DNA of 64,000 nucleotides from Fictibacillus halophilus (lineage in GTDB: Bacteria > Bacillota > Bacilli > Bacillales > Fictibacillaceae): NCBI RefSeq assembly GCF_016401385.1, contig NZ_JAEACF010000001.1, forward strand, positions 1,736,001 to 1,800,000, in the 5' to 3' direction. The notes below the pieces were generated by a model. The model was not told the origin of the DNA and made no database searches. It was given only the letters and a program-made list of their open reading frames with translations. Positions 1 to 6,809 of the stretch are shown piece by piece (position 1 is the first letter of the stretch; each line of letters starts with the position of its first letter). The position numbers were made by a program, and so were the translations under genes.

Positions 1-62
1 CGGTTTTTTGTGATTGAATTGGTTAGCTTGGAATCTTATTCTCCTGTAAATGTAGTGTAGGA

Positions 63-233
63 TTAATCATCTTTAGCACGTAGAACAATAGTACCGTACC
101 TCACAAAGCGCTTCATAGAATTATTACTTGAAATTTCTTTTTGATCTAAATAAAAATCATGCTGTCCTCTGAATACTACAAACCACACAATCATTACTAT
201 GAAAAGTGCAATACCTGCTAAAAACCAAAACAT
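63..233 (-). CDS. small single-span membrane protein, unknown function
   Basis: A 56-residue protein. The ATG was chosen because it lies 6 bases after an AAAGGTGG ribosome binding site; the in-frame TTG further upstream overlaps that site and has none of its own. Residues 3-20 are strongly hydrophobic (FLAGIALFIVMIVWFVVF) and the rest is polar with several basic residues, so one membrane helix is likely. I do not recognise the family. It diverges from the small membrane ORF at 376-555. Confidence 0.55.
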   Translation of the reverse strand: MFWFLAGIALFIVMIVWFVVFRGQHDFYLDQKEISSNNSMKRFVRYGTIVLRAKDD

Positions 234-375
234 AACATTCCACCTTTCTTTCAAATAAATAGTCGTTCTTTAAAAGTTAATATTATGATTATATTTTTAC
301 TTCCTTAATATTACAATTATTAATGGTAAAATTAGGTTGTATTATTAAAGAATGACTGGAGGTTAGGTTTAAAGT

Positions 376-555
376 ATGGGAATGACTTACTTAGATCTTT
401 TTTTAACCTTATTTGTATATTTAGGATTACCTATTATTATCTTGGTATTGATCGTTAAAATAGTAGATTGGCAAGTGGAACAAATTCGTCAACGCAAGTT
501 AAGGTATGAGTATTATGAAAAGAAAAGTCAAAAAGAAAAAGGGAATCATCATTGA
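376..555 (+). CDS. small membrane protein, unknown function
   Basis: A 59-residue ORF (MGMTYLDLFLTLFVYLG...) that ends in TGA at 553-555. A GGAGGT motif lies 12 bases before the ATG, longer than ideal spacing. Residues 5-27 form one hydrophobic helix, followed by a charged, probably alpha-helical tail rich in Lys, Glu, Gln and Tyr. Such short helix-plus-charged-tail proteins are common in Bacillaceae and mostly uncharacterised. No function can be assigned; codon use and the helix make it likely to be real. Confidence 0.5.
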   Translation: MGMTYLDLFLTLFVYLGLPIIILVLIVKIVDWQVEQIRQRKLRYEYYEKKSQKEKGNHH

Positions 556-601
556 TTTCGCTTAAATTTCCCTTTTGTATCATCTTCTACATTTTTTTAA
601 T

Positions 602-907
602 CTACCTTGCTGTTTTATCACGATAAACAATCAGTGTAACAACATTTAAAACGATTGTAACGATTAAGAGTGCTGCTGAAACAGACGCAGTTGCATACAT
701 CGTATCCATAAGGGCACTCCAATCCTCAATCAACACCTTATGGTACGTATAAAATATTTGAAAACACAATGAAATTGCACAGGCACAGATACTAATGGTA
801 GACAACATCATCCAGCTTTTGTTTTTCTTCCGTAATAAATTTACAACTGGCAAAATCCAAGCGATTAACCCTAATACGAGACTTCCAACATTCAGTAACC
901 CAATCAT
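602..907 (-). CDS. four-helix integral membrane protein, unknown function
   Basis: A 101-residue protein with a clear GGAGG ribosome binding site 9 bases upstream of the ATG. It has about three to four hydrophobic segments (roughly residues 4-24, 33-53 and 66-93) with short polar loops, so nearly the whole protein is in the membrane. Similar small proteins in Bacillus are annotated only as hypothetical or loosely as cytochrome oxidase subunit IV-like; I see no haem or copper ligands that would support that label. Function unknown. Confidence 0.65.
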   Translation of the reverse strand: MIGLLNVGSLVLGLIAWILPVVNLLRKKNKSWMMLSTISICACAISLCFQIFYTYHKVLIEDWSALMDTMYATASVSAALLIVTIVLNVVTLIVYRDKTAR

Positions 908-984
908 TTAACACGCCTCCAGAAAATCTTCTTTATTAATCGTTATTTGTATTCTCTGCATTTGTCTTGATATCCTTTTAATAT

Positions 985-1013
985 AGAAAACACTGCAACC
1001 AATGGTTACAGTG
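985..1013 (-). terminator. terminator after the YciI-like gene
   Basis: Minus-strand stem CACTGTAACC / GGTTGCAGTG (10 pairs with one G-U) with a 3-base loop, followed by TTTTC. It lies just past the stop of the 1026-1322 gene. Confidence 0.7.
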
Positions 1014-1025
1014 CTAAGAAACGTG

Positions 1026-1322
1026 TTATTTCTTTATTAAAGAAACGCGAAAAGGATATAGGCTTCCAGTCATGATTTTTCCCTTAACCGCTGGATCATT
1101 CTCCATGATGCTTCGTGCTTCTACTTCATGAGTATTTTGAAGAATAACAACTCCAAAAGAAGCATCCAGACACGGTCCAGCCAATACCAATTTTCCCTTC
1201 TCTAACAAATCTTGAAGGTACAAAAAATGAGATTGAAGCTTTTCTTGTTCCTCTTCGGTCTGATTCTCCATTAAATCTGCTCTGACTGGTATAATTTGAT
1301 ATAGAAATTCAGTGATTTCCAA
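1026..1322 (-). CDS. YciI-family protein
   Basis: A 98-residue protein of the YciI/dimeric alpha-beta barrel type. The start is a TTG placed 6 bases after AGGGGAGAG. Family features seen: an N-terminal beta strand, a helix ending in H-x-x-Y-L-x-x-L (residues 32-39), the 'GKLVLAGP' turn with the family Gly-Pro, and a following 'FGVVIL' strand. YciI proteins are small cytosolic dimers whose reaction is mostly unknown; some members act as dehydrochlorinases or are fused to other enzymes. It is a single-gene unit with its own terminator. Confidence 0.75.
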   Translation of the reverse strand: MEITEFLYQIIPVRADLMENQTEEEQEKLQSHFLYLQDLLEKGKLVLAGPCLDASFGVVILQNTHEVEARSIMENDPAVKGKIMTGSLYPFRVSLIKK

Positions 1323-1384
1323 ACGTATCTCTCCCCTTTAGAGAAAGAATTCTATCGATTTATGAAAAATCCTTTTAATTGCAA

Positions 1385-2602
1385 CTATCTTCTTTTTTTA
1401 GATCCGTCAGACTTTCTTTGCATGCTTTTTTCATTTTTCGGTGCAGGGCGTTTAGTAGATGGTCCTCTACTAGCACCTTCTTCTACGATGACTTGTCCTT
1501 TTTCTAGAAGCTGCTTTTGAAGAGGTACGTTCATCTTCGCCGTCCATTTTTTCACAGACGTTAATTCTGCTTTTGTTACTAACGAAACGACTGTACCTTC
1601 TTTCCCCATACGTCCCGTTCTTCCAGATCGGTGAACGTATTGCTTTACGTCTTCTGGCATTTCAAAATGAACCACGTGTGTAACGTCAGGAATATCCAAT
1701 CCACGTGTCGCGACATCGGTTGTTAAAAGAACAGGAATCTTTCCATTCTTAAAATCGTTAACGACTTTTTGACGATCTTGTTTCGTTGAATTACCTGCTA
1801 ATACACCTAGCTTAATCTTCTTGTACTCAAGTTTTGTTGCGAACTCATCCATCTTCATTGAACTATTGATGAAGACCATCGCTTTAATGCCAGGTGTGTG
1901 ACGAATCAGCTTGCGTAAGTTTTCGACTTTATCACGGTAATCAGACACCATAAACGTATGCGTCACTTCACTCTTCACTAAGTCTTTTTCTACTTTAACG
2001 ATAACTGGTGCTACGGCTAATTTTCTTGACCAGTCCTCTGTCTTGTTATTGATCGTAGCGGATACGAATACTAGCTGACGGTCTTTTAACGTTGCTGCGA
2101 TTACTTGTTCAACGTCACCGTTAAACCCAGCTTCAATAATATGGTCGGCTTCATCGATCACAATGGTTTTTACTTCATGCACTTTAAGTTTTTTGTTTTG
2201 GATTAATTCTTTTACTCGCCCAGGTGTACCTACGATAAATTGCGGTTTCTTTTTTAATTTATCTAACTGACGCTGCATGTTAGCCCCACCGATGAGAGAT
2301 GCCCCGCTTAATCCGCTGTTTTCGGTAAACTTTTGACATACATCGTAAATTTGCATTGCTAGTTCTCGTGTTGGTGCTAAAAAAAGAACTTGAGCATTCT
2401 TTACTTCTGGGTTTAACTTTGATAGTGCTGGTAATGCATAAGCAAGAGTCTTACCAGTTCCAGTTGGAGATTCAATGATTAAATCTTTGTTTTCTAGCTG
2501 CTCAGGTATTGATCGTTCTTGAATGTCTGTAAATGCTGAAAACCCGCTTTTGTTCCAAGCGTTTCGGATAAATTCCGGAAAATTCTGTAGCGATTGTGTC
2601 AT
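1385..2602 (-). CDS. DEAD-box ATP-dependent RNA helicase (YfmL/CshC-like)
   Basis: A 405-residue two-domain RNA helicase. Motifs in order: Q motif region with GF near residue 20, Walker A SPTGTGKT (about residue 45), PTRELA, GTPGR, DEAD, SAT, and in the second domain TDVATRGLD and HRSGRTGR. The C-terminal 40 residues are basic (RKSDGSKKRR), typical of an RNA-binding tail. It most resembles B. subtilis YfmL, a helicase linked to 50S ribosome assembly and cold growth. The ATG overlaps the stop of the upstream 179-residue protein as ATGA, so the two are translationally coupled. Confidence 0.9.
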   Translation of the reverse strand: MTQSLQNFPEFIRNAWNKSGFSAFTDIQERSIPEQLENKDLIIESPTGTGKTLAYALPALSKLNPEVKNAQVLFLAPTRELAMQIYDVCQKFTENSGLSGASLIGGANMQRQLDKLKKKPQFIVGTPGRVKELIQNKKLKVHEVKTIVIDEADHIIEAGFNGDVEQVIAATLKDRQLVFVSATINNKTEDWSRKLAVAPVIVKVEKDLVKSEVTHTFMVSDYRDKVENLRKLIRHTPGIKAMVFINSSMKMDEFATKLEYKKIKLGVLAGNSTKQDRQKVVNDFKNGKIPVLLTTDVATRGLDIPDVTHVVHFEMPEDVKQYVHRSGRTGRMGKEGTVVSLVTKAELTSVKKWTAKMNVPLQKQLLEKGQVIVEEGASRGPSTKRPAPKNEKSMQRKSDGSKKRR

Positions 2603-3138
2603 TTTTTATACCCCTTAAAATATTCATTCATTTCTTTTATTGACGCTATTAACTCTTCAAGTACAGATGAAATTCGCTCTGGTTCCTCTTCAGAAACCGG
2701 CTTTTGAAGTTGTATAGAGATCGTGTTGGTGAATACGTGTCTTGGTTGGCCATATATATAAGTAAGTTTTTGCTGAATGTCACCTTTTAAATCTCCGCTT
2801 CCCCATTTTTTCAGTATGGATTGAAGCTGTTTACAATCTGTTTCTATTTCATAAACCGGAGTCTCGATCACGCAGGAAAGTTTACTGCCTGCTCCTTCAG
2901 GGTTATCGTTCAACTTTTCCATAGCCAAGTCTTCTAGATTTGAAGTTAAGGTGATAGTCCCTTTCATCGCTTCTCCGATCGCTGAAACTACAAAGTCAAT
3001 CGAATAATTTCTTTCTATAATAGCTTGATCCATTAAGTCTTTACGATTAATGATCTCAATTTCTCCTGAAAAATCTAGGTCATATACTGCTCCTTCGAGC
3101 ACAACCTTTAGATTATCATAAACAGATGGATGATACAT
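2599..3138 (-). CDS. protein of unknown function upstream of the helicase
   Basis: A 179-residue acidic, soluble protein with no signal or membrane segment. AGGGAGAG lies 6 bases before the ATG. It appears to be a mix of beta strands (residues 10-110) and a C-terminal helix containing many Glu and Ile. I do not recognise a family or catalytic motif. It overlaps the DEAD-box helicase gene by 4 bases, so it is probably made together with it; a role with the helicase or ribosome assembly is inference only. Confidence 0.7.
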   Translation of the reverse strand: MYHPSVYDNLKVVLEGAVYDLDFSGEIEIINRKDLMDQAIIERNYSIDFVVSAIGEAMKGTITLTSNLEDLAMEKLNDNPEGAGSKLSCVIETPVYEIETDCKQLQSILKKWGSGDLKGDIQQKLTYIYGQPRHVFTNTISIQLQKPVSEEEPERISSVLEELIASIKEMNEYFKGYKK

Positions 3139-3188
3139 CTTGTTCTCTCCCTATTTTTAAAAACAATATTTAAATACGGTACGTGAAA

Positions 3189-3557
3189 TTATTTATTCTC
3201 GACTTCCGCCATTTGATTCTTTAGCTGATTCAATACATAGAGAACAGATTTCACCATTTCTGTGATTCGTTTATCTTTCATTTTCTTTTGAAAGACGTAA
3301 ACACCAAGATAGCCTATATTTTCAGCAGCGGTGTTGATCTGAATCGGGTACAGATATTTAGGCTTATTGACGAGCACCCAGTCTCTCGCGAGCGGCTCCC
3401 AGTCTTTTACGCGAAAATGGATGCGGTCGGCAAATGGTTTTACCTCTGTAAAAAAGTCCGCTTCTGTTTCTCTCGTTTTGGTTTCTGTCTTATAAATATG
3501 AAACGCTTCATCTATATCAGCGATTAGCTCGGTTGTTAATGTATATAAATGGTCCAT
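3189..3557 (-). CDS. yppE: YppE family protein (DUF1798)
   Basis: A 122-residue cytosolic, mostly helical protein that matches YppE in length and in features such as the Tyr/Asp-rich N-terminal helix, the 'DWEPLARDW' segment and 'PKYLYPIQINTA'. The B. subtilis structure is a helical bundle of unknown role. The ATG is preceded by GGGGGGA at 8 bases. It keeps its conserved location near recU-ponA and racA. Confidence 0.85.
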   Translation of the reverse strand: MDHLYTLTTELIADIDEAFHIYKTETKTRETEADFFTEVKPFADRIHFRVKDWEPLARDWVLVNKPKYLYPIQINTAAENIGYLGVYVFQKKMKDKRITEMVKSVLYVLNQLKNQMAEVENK

Positions 3558-3678
3558 AAAAAAAGTCCCCCCATTCTTTATATCCTACCAAAGAATGAAG
3601 AGACTTACACTTTTTGATTTGTTTTTCGATCTATTTAGTACCAGATAGATGGTTCTGTATGTTTTTAGCTTCATTGAA

Positions 3679-3808
3679 AGTTGATTGGAGTGTAAGGTAC
3701 GAGACTCCTGCGGGACGAGCGGTCAGGTGAGACACTTAAGGGCGCAAAGCGGCAAGGGGCTCACCGGTCGCCCCTCGGAAAGCGAGCATCCTGTAACGGA
3801 AATCAACT
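3679..3808. repeat. 130-bp interspersed palindromic repeat, copy 1
   Basis: Bounded by the inverted repeat AGTTGATT / AATCAACT. Inside are the conserved blocks GACTCCTGCGGGACGAGCGG, AGGTGAGAC, GGGGCTCACCGGTCGCCCC and GGAAAGCGAGCA. AGGTGAG and CTCACC can pair across the middle. The same blocks occur at 26293-26420 and, more degraded, near 58516-58652. It lies between yppE and racA and contains no believable gene. Confidence 0.85.
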
Positions 3809-3819
3809 ACCCATCAATT

Positions 3820-4335
3820 TTATAGAGTAAACAAACTGACGAACCAGTTCTTTCTTGATTTTTCTTTTACGTATAGTCGCTCTTCTGGATAATCCTGCTT
3901 CAGGAGTGCTACTTCTAAATCTTGCAGACGAGCTTCCATGTTTTCCATCTTTTTAATGAGTTCTTCAAGCTCTGTCGCGTGCTGTAGCATCTGATAAGAC
4001 ACAACGCTATCTGCTTTTTCTTCGACCTTCTTCTCTAGCGCATCTATGGCCGCATTTAAGCGATTGAACTTTTCTTCAAATTGGGTTGGTAGTTCCATTG
4101 TTTGCTCTGTTGAATGCATCGACTGAACTTGAATATCACTCATCAAAAGTCCGTTATCAAGCTGTGCTTTAATCTCTTTTAACTGATCGATGTCATCTTG
4201 TTTGAACAGATAATGACCGTGCTCGTTCTTGTCACATTGAATGTTAAAATGTCTGACCCAACGCTGAACTGTTGTTGGATTCACCCCTAGTTCCTCAGAG
4301 ACCGTTTTGGTTTTCATCAACACCATTTCCATCAT
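3820..4335 (-). CDS. racA: RacA, polar chromosome-anchoring protein
   Basis: A 171-residue protein with an N-terminal MerR-like helix-turn-helix (residues about 7-60, motif 'LGVNPTTVQRWVRHFNI') and a coiled coil from about 85 to 150 rich in Glu, Leu and Lys ('EEKADSVVSYQMLQH'). This matches RacA, which binds centromere-like sites and anchors the chromosome to the cell pole through DivIVA when sporulation starts. Two ATGs at the start follow GGGGAGGG; either could be used. Its position near yppC and recU fits the B. subtilis map loosely. Confidence 0.85.
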   Translation of the reverse strand: MMEMVLMKTKTVSEELGVNPTTVQRWVRHFNIQCDKNEHGHYLFKQDDIDQLKEIKAQLDNGLLMSDIQVQSMHSTEQTMELPTQFEEKFNRLNAAIDALEKKVEEKADSVVSYQMLQHATELEELIKKMENMEARLQDLEVALLKQDYPEERLYVKEKSRKNWFVSLFTL

Positions 4336-4548
4336 GAATCCCTCCCCGTTTTCTTGTGAGTACTATTTTCGAGCCTCATCTCTCCATCCCCTTCACACCT
4401 GACAAAACTAGTTTTCATTCGGCAAAGAAAGTGGAATACAACGGAATCACTACAAATTCGACACTCAATTTGTTGATTGTTTGTATATTCAGTCGCAACA
4501 ACTCCAAAACTAAGAGAAGTTCAGGTGATACAAAAAGGAGGTGCCAAC

Positions 4549-4689
4549 ATGAACCAAGACAGCAAACAGCAAAAACAGCAGGATCAATATACGAACCAAG
4601 AAGAAACTGGTACTCAAAAAAGCGAGCAAAAGAACAGTTCAGGTTATGGTGACAAAAAACTGAACGGCCCAGATATCCCTAGCACATAA
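4549..4689 (+). CDS. small Gln-rich hydrophilic protein, possibly spore-associated
   Basis: A 46-residue ORF with a very strong AAAGGAGGT ribosome binding site 6 bases before its ATG and a terminator 9 bases after its stop. The protein is extremely hydrophilic (13 Gln residues, many Lys, Asn and Ser, one Leu) and ends 'KKLNGPDIPST'. Short unstructured proteins like this are often minor spore proteins in Bacillaceae, but I do not recognise a named family. It diverges from racA. Confidence 0.65.
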   Translation: MNQDSKQQKQQDQYTNQEETGTQKSEQKNSSGYGDKKLNGPDIPST

Positions 4690-4697
4690 TGAAAGTA

Positions 4698-4726
4698 AAG
4701 ACGGCTCATCAGAAGCCGTCTTTTTT
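4698..4726 (+). terminator. terminator after the 46-residue protein gene
   Basis: Stem AAGACGGCT / AGCCGTCTT followed by TTTT. Convergent with yppC, whose stop codon begins at 4726. Confidence 0.85.
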
Positions 4727-5682
4727 CATGCATGAAACATCCATTCTTTTAAGAGAATTCCTATTTTTAGCTGTCTTTGCTTTTGTTTATACCAATCGGT
4801 TAACACAACCCGGTGCATTGGTTTTACAGGTTCATAAAACTGTTCAGTGTTTACACGTTTTCGGTACCAATCTCTTGTGTTCGATCTGTGATGGTCGATG
4901 ACTGGAAACGCCAGCCGTAAGAACGGGGTTTCTCTTTTTTTACTTGGATAGATGTAGGTTTCAAAATCATGTCTTGAGCCCGTGTGAGTGACTTTATCTG
5001 CAAAAGAAAGAATCTCTTCACTCCACTCTGATTCAAACATAATGGTGTATAGTTTTTTCCCTGTTTCGATCCTATTTTTCGTCTTTTTAAATCCATGAAC
5101 GGATATTCCTATCACTTCTCCACTCTCGACAGGAAAAAGCACGGTACTAAAATGCATATAATCTTGTAAAAGAAACGGCATTTTTGAAAAAATTCTCTGT
5201 TTATAAAACCCATCCTTTATCACAGGCTTTTCGATCACGTGTTGTTCATTAATGATTAGGGACGTGCAAATTCGCTTCAGATCTTTCTCTTTCCAAAACC
5301 TTTCCCACTCCATCACCATAAATGTTGAAACACCAAAATATCTGAGCAGATGAAAACATGGCTCATCTTGTTTTTTCGAATACTCATAGATCAAAAGCTG
5401 GGGATATGCATCCTGAAAGATTAGCCAGTTTGCGCGTTCATAGGTTAGGAATAAATGCTTTCTAGTATCTTTAGACAACAGCCTAGGCAACCAATCCCCT
5501 TTTAAGTCACACATGCTGTAGCCTGCATTTCTTGAAACAAGACTAGCGAGCATCGCCCACCTGATCTCAGGGTTGTTTTTAAAAAATGTGGCATAGCTTA
5601 CGGTACGTGAAATATTATCACGATTTTGTGAATTCGTAAGCTTCCGAACATGTTGAATAATATTCTCATTATGCTGTACCAC
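4726..5682 (-). CDS. yppC: YppC family protein (DUF2515)
   Basis: A 318-residue protein that matches the YppC/DUF2515 family of Bacillaceae in length and in segments such as 'RWAMLASLVSRNAGYSMCDL' near the start, 'ERANWLIFQDAYPQLL' and 'RYFGVS'. The start is a GTG 6 bases after GGAGG. No signal peptide is present. Function is unknown; it is encoded next to recU-ponA in many Bacillus genomes. It is transcribed away from the glutaredoxin-like gene. Confidence 0.85.
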   Translation of the reverse strand: MVQHNENIIQHVRKLTNSQNRDNISRTVSYATFFKNNPEIRWAMLASLVSRNAGYSMCDLKGDWLPRLLSKDTRKHLFLTYERANWLIFQDAYPQLLIYEYSKKQDEPCFHLLRYFGVSTFMVMEWERFWKEKDLKRICTSLIINEQHVIEKPVIKDGFYKQRIFSKMPFLLQDYMHFSTVLFPVESGEVIGISVHGFKKTKNRIETGKKLYTIMFESEWSEEILSFADKVTHTGSRHDFETYIYPSKKRETPFLRLAFPVIDHHRSNTRDWYRKRVNTEQFYEPVKPMHRVVLTDWYKQKQRQLKIGILLKEWMFHA

Positions 5683-5813
5683 GCTGATCCTCCATGCTTT
5701 TTGTCCTATTTTCTATCGTTCGCTTTCATGTTATAAAATATTTGTGTCATATAAGAAAAAAGAGTAAACTAATGGTTATGAAAGATGTATTTGGAAAAAG
5801 GAGGCATAGACCT

Positions 5814-6059
5814 TTGGCGAAGACAGTAATACTTTACACACAAGAAACATGCCCTCCATGCTTTGCAGAAAAAGAGTGGCTAAAAGCAAACGAGATTCCT
5901 TTTGAAGAACGAGATATCCGTAAAAACGATGCCTATATGAAAGAAGTGATCGACCTCGGCGCTTCTGCAACTCCTGTAACCGTTATTGAAACGGAGGACT
6001 CCAAAGAAGTCGTCATGGGCTTTGTAGAAGAAGAACTTTCTCGACTACTAAAAAAGTAA
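5814..6059 (+). CDS. glutaredoxin/NrdH-like thiol-disulfide protein
   Basis: An 81-residue thioredoxin-fold protein with redox motif TCPPC (C-P-P-C) after the first beta strand ('VILYTQ'), the cis-proline region 'GASATPVTVIE', and 'GFVEEELSRLL' at the end. The start is a TTG 9 bases after AAAAAGGAGG; an upstream in-frame ATG exists but has no ribosome binding site. It would reduce disulfides or bacillithiol mixed disulfides in the cytosol; bacillithiol genes are present at 29 kb, but any link is inference. Its place between yppC and recU is not the B. subtilis arrangement. Confidence 0.8.
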   Translation: MAKTVILYTQETCPPCFAEKEWLKANEIPFEERDIRKNDAYMKEVIDLGASATPVTVIETEDSKEVVMGFVEEELSRLLKK

Positions 6060-6068
6060 ACATCCAAC

Positions 6069-6101
6069 GGCTATGTGTATCGTTTTTTCATGCGCATAGC
6101 C
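6069..6101 (+). promoter_or_regulatory. hairpin between glutaredoxin-like gene and recU
   Basis: Inverted repeat GGCTATGTG / CGCATAGCC (9 pairs with one G-U) around a 15-base loop that contains TTTTTT. The T-run is in the loop rather than after the stem, so a standard terminator is doubtful; it may attenuate or process the recU-ponA message. Confidence 0.45.
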
Positions 6102-6127
6102 ATCTTTCGTTGTAAAGGAGATGAATC

Positions 6128-6733
6128 ATGGGTACCTTTCATTATCCAAACGGTAAGAAAGTGACTTCTATCGTGAAAAAACAATCTTCATCTTCTATCA
6201 AAAAAGATATTTCGTACAGCAACAGAGGAATGTCGTTAGAAGATGATATCAATCAGAGCAACGAATATTATCTTTTAACCAATCAAGCGATCATCCATAA
6301 GAAACCTACTCCGGTTCAGATCGTAAATGTAGAATATCCAAAACGATCTGCCGCTGTCATTCGAGAAGCGTACTTTAAACTCGCTTCCACGACAGATTAC
6401 AATGGGGTGTATAAAGGAAGATACATTGACTTTGAGGCAAAAGAAACAAAGAACAAGACGAGCTTTCCTCTAAAGAACTTTCATGAACACCAGTTACTTC
6501 ATATGCAGCACATCTTAGATCATGGTGGGATCTCGTTCGTCATCCTTCGTTTCTCTCAAACAGATGAGAGCTATTTATTCGACAGTTCTCACTTGATCAC
6601 GTTTTGGAAGGAACAAAAAGAAGGCAGAAAATCTATACCTAAGGGTGAAATCGAGGAAAAAGGACATTCTATTACTATCGGGTATCAACCTCGGCTTAAT
6701 TACTTACAAGTGGTAGATTCTGTCTATTTCTAG
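6128..6733 (+). CDS. recU: Holliday junction resolvase RecU
   Basis: A 201-residue RecU, the Gram-positive resolvase that cuts four-way junctions during recombination and repair. Seen motifs: '[12 protein letters not shown]' (N-terminal conserved block), '[11 protein letters not shown]', the nuclease core '[20 protein letters not shown]' with Asp and Glu-x-Lys metal-site residues, and '[10 protein letters not shown]'. AAAGGAG lies 8 bases before the ATG. As in B. subtilis, it precedes ponA, but with a 76-base gap. Confidence 0.95.
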   Translation: MGTFHYPNGKKVTSIVKKQSSSSIKKDISYSNRGMSLEDDINQSNEYYLLTNQAIIHKKPTPVQIVNVEYPKRSAAVIREAYFKLASTTDYNGVYKGRYIDFEAKETKNKTSFPLKNFHEHQLLHMQHILDHGGISFVILRFSQTDESYLFDSSHLITFWKEQKEGRKSIPKGEIEEKGHSITIGYQPRLNYLQVVDSVYF

Positions 6734-6809
6734 TCGTTCATAAATTGTCAAATGTCGTCGAATAATTGAACGTGTTCATTTTTTATGAAGTTGAAAGGTT
6801 GGTAAAACA

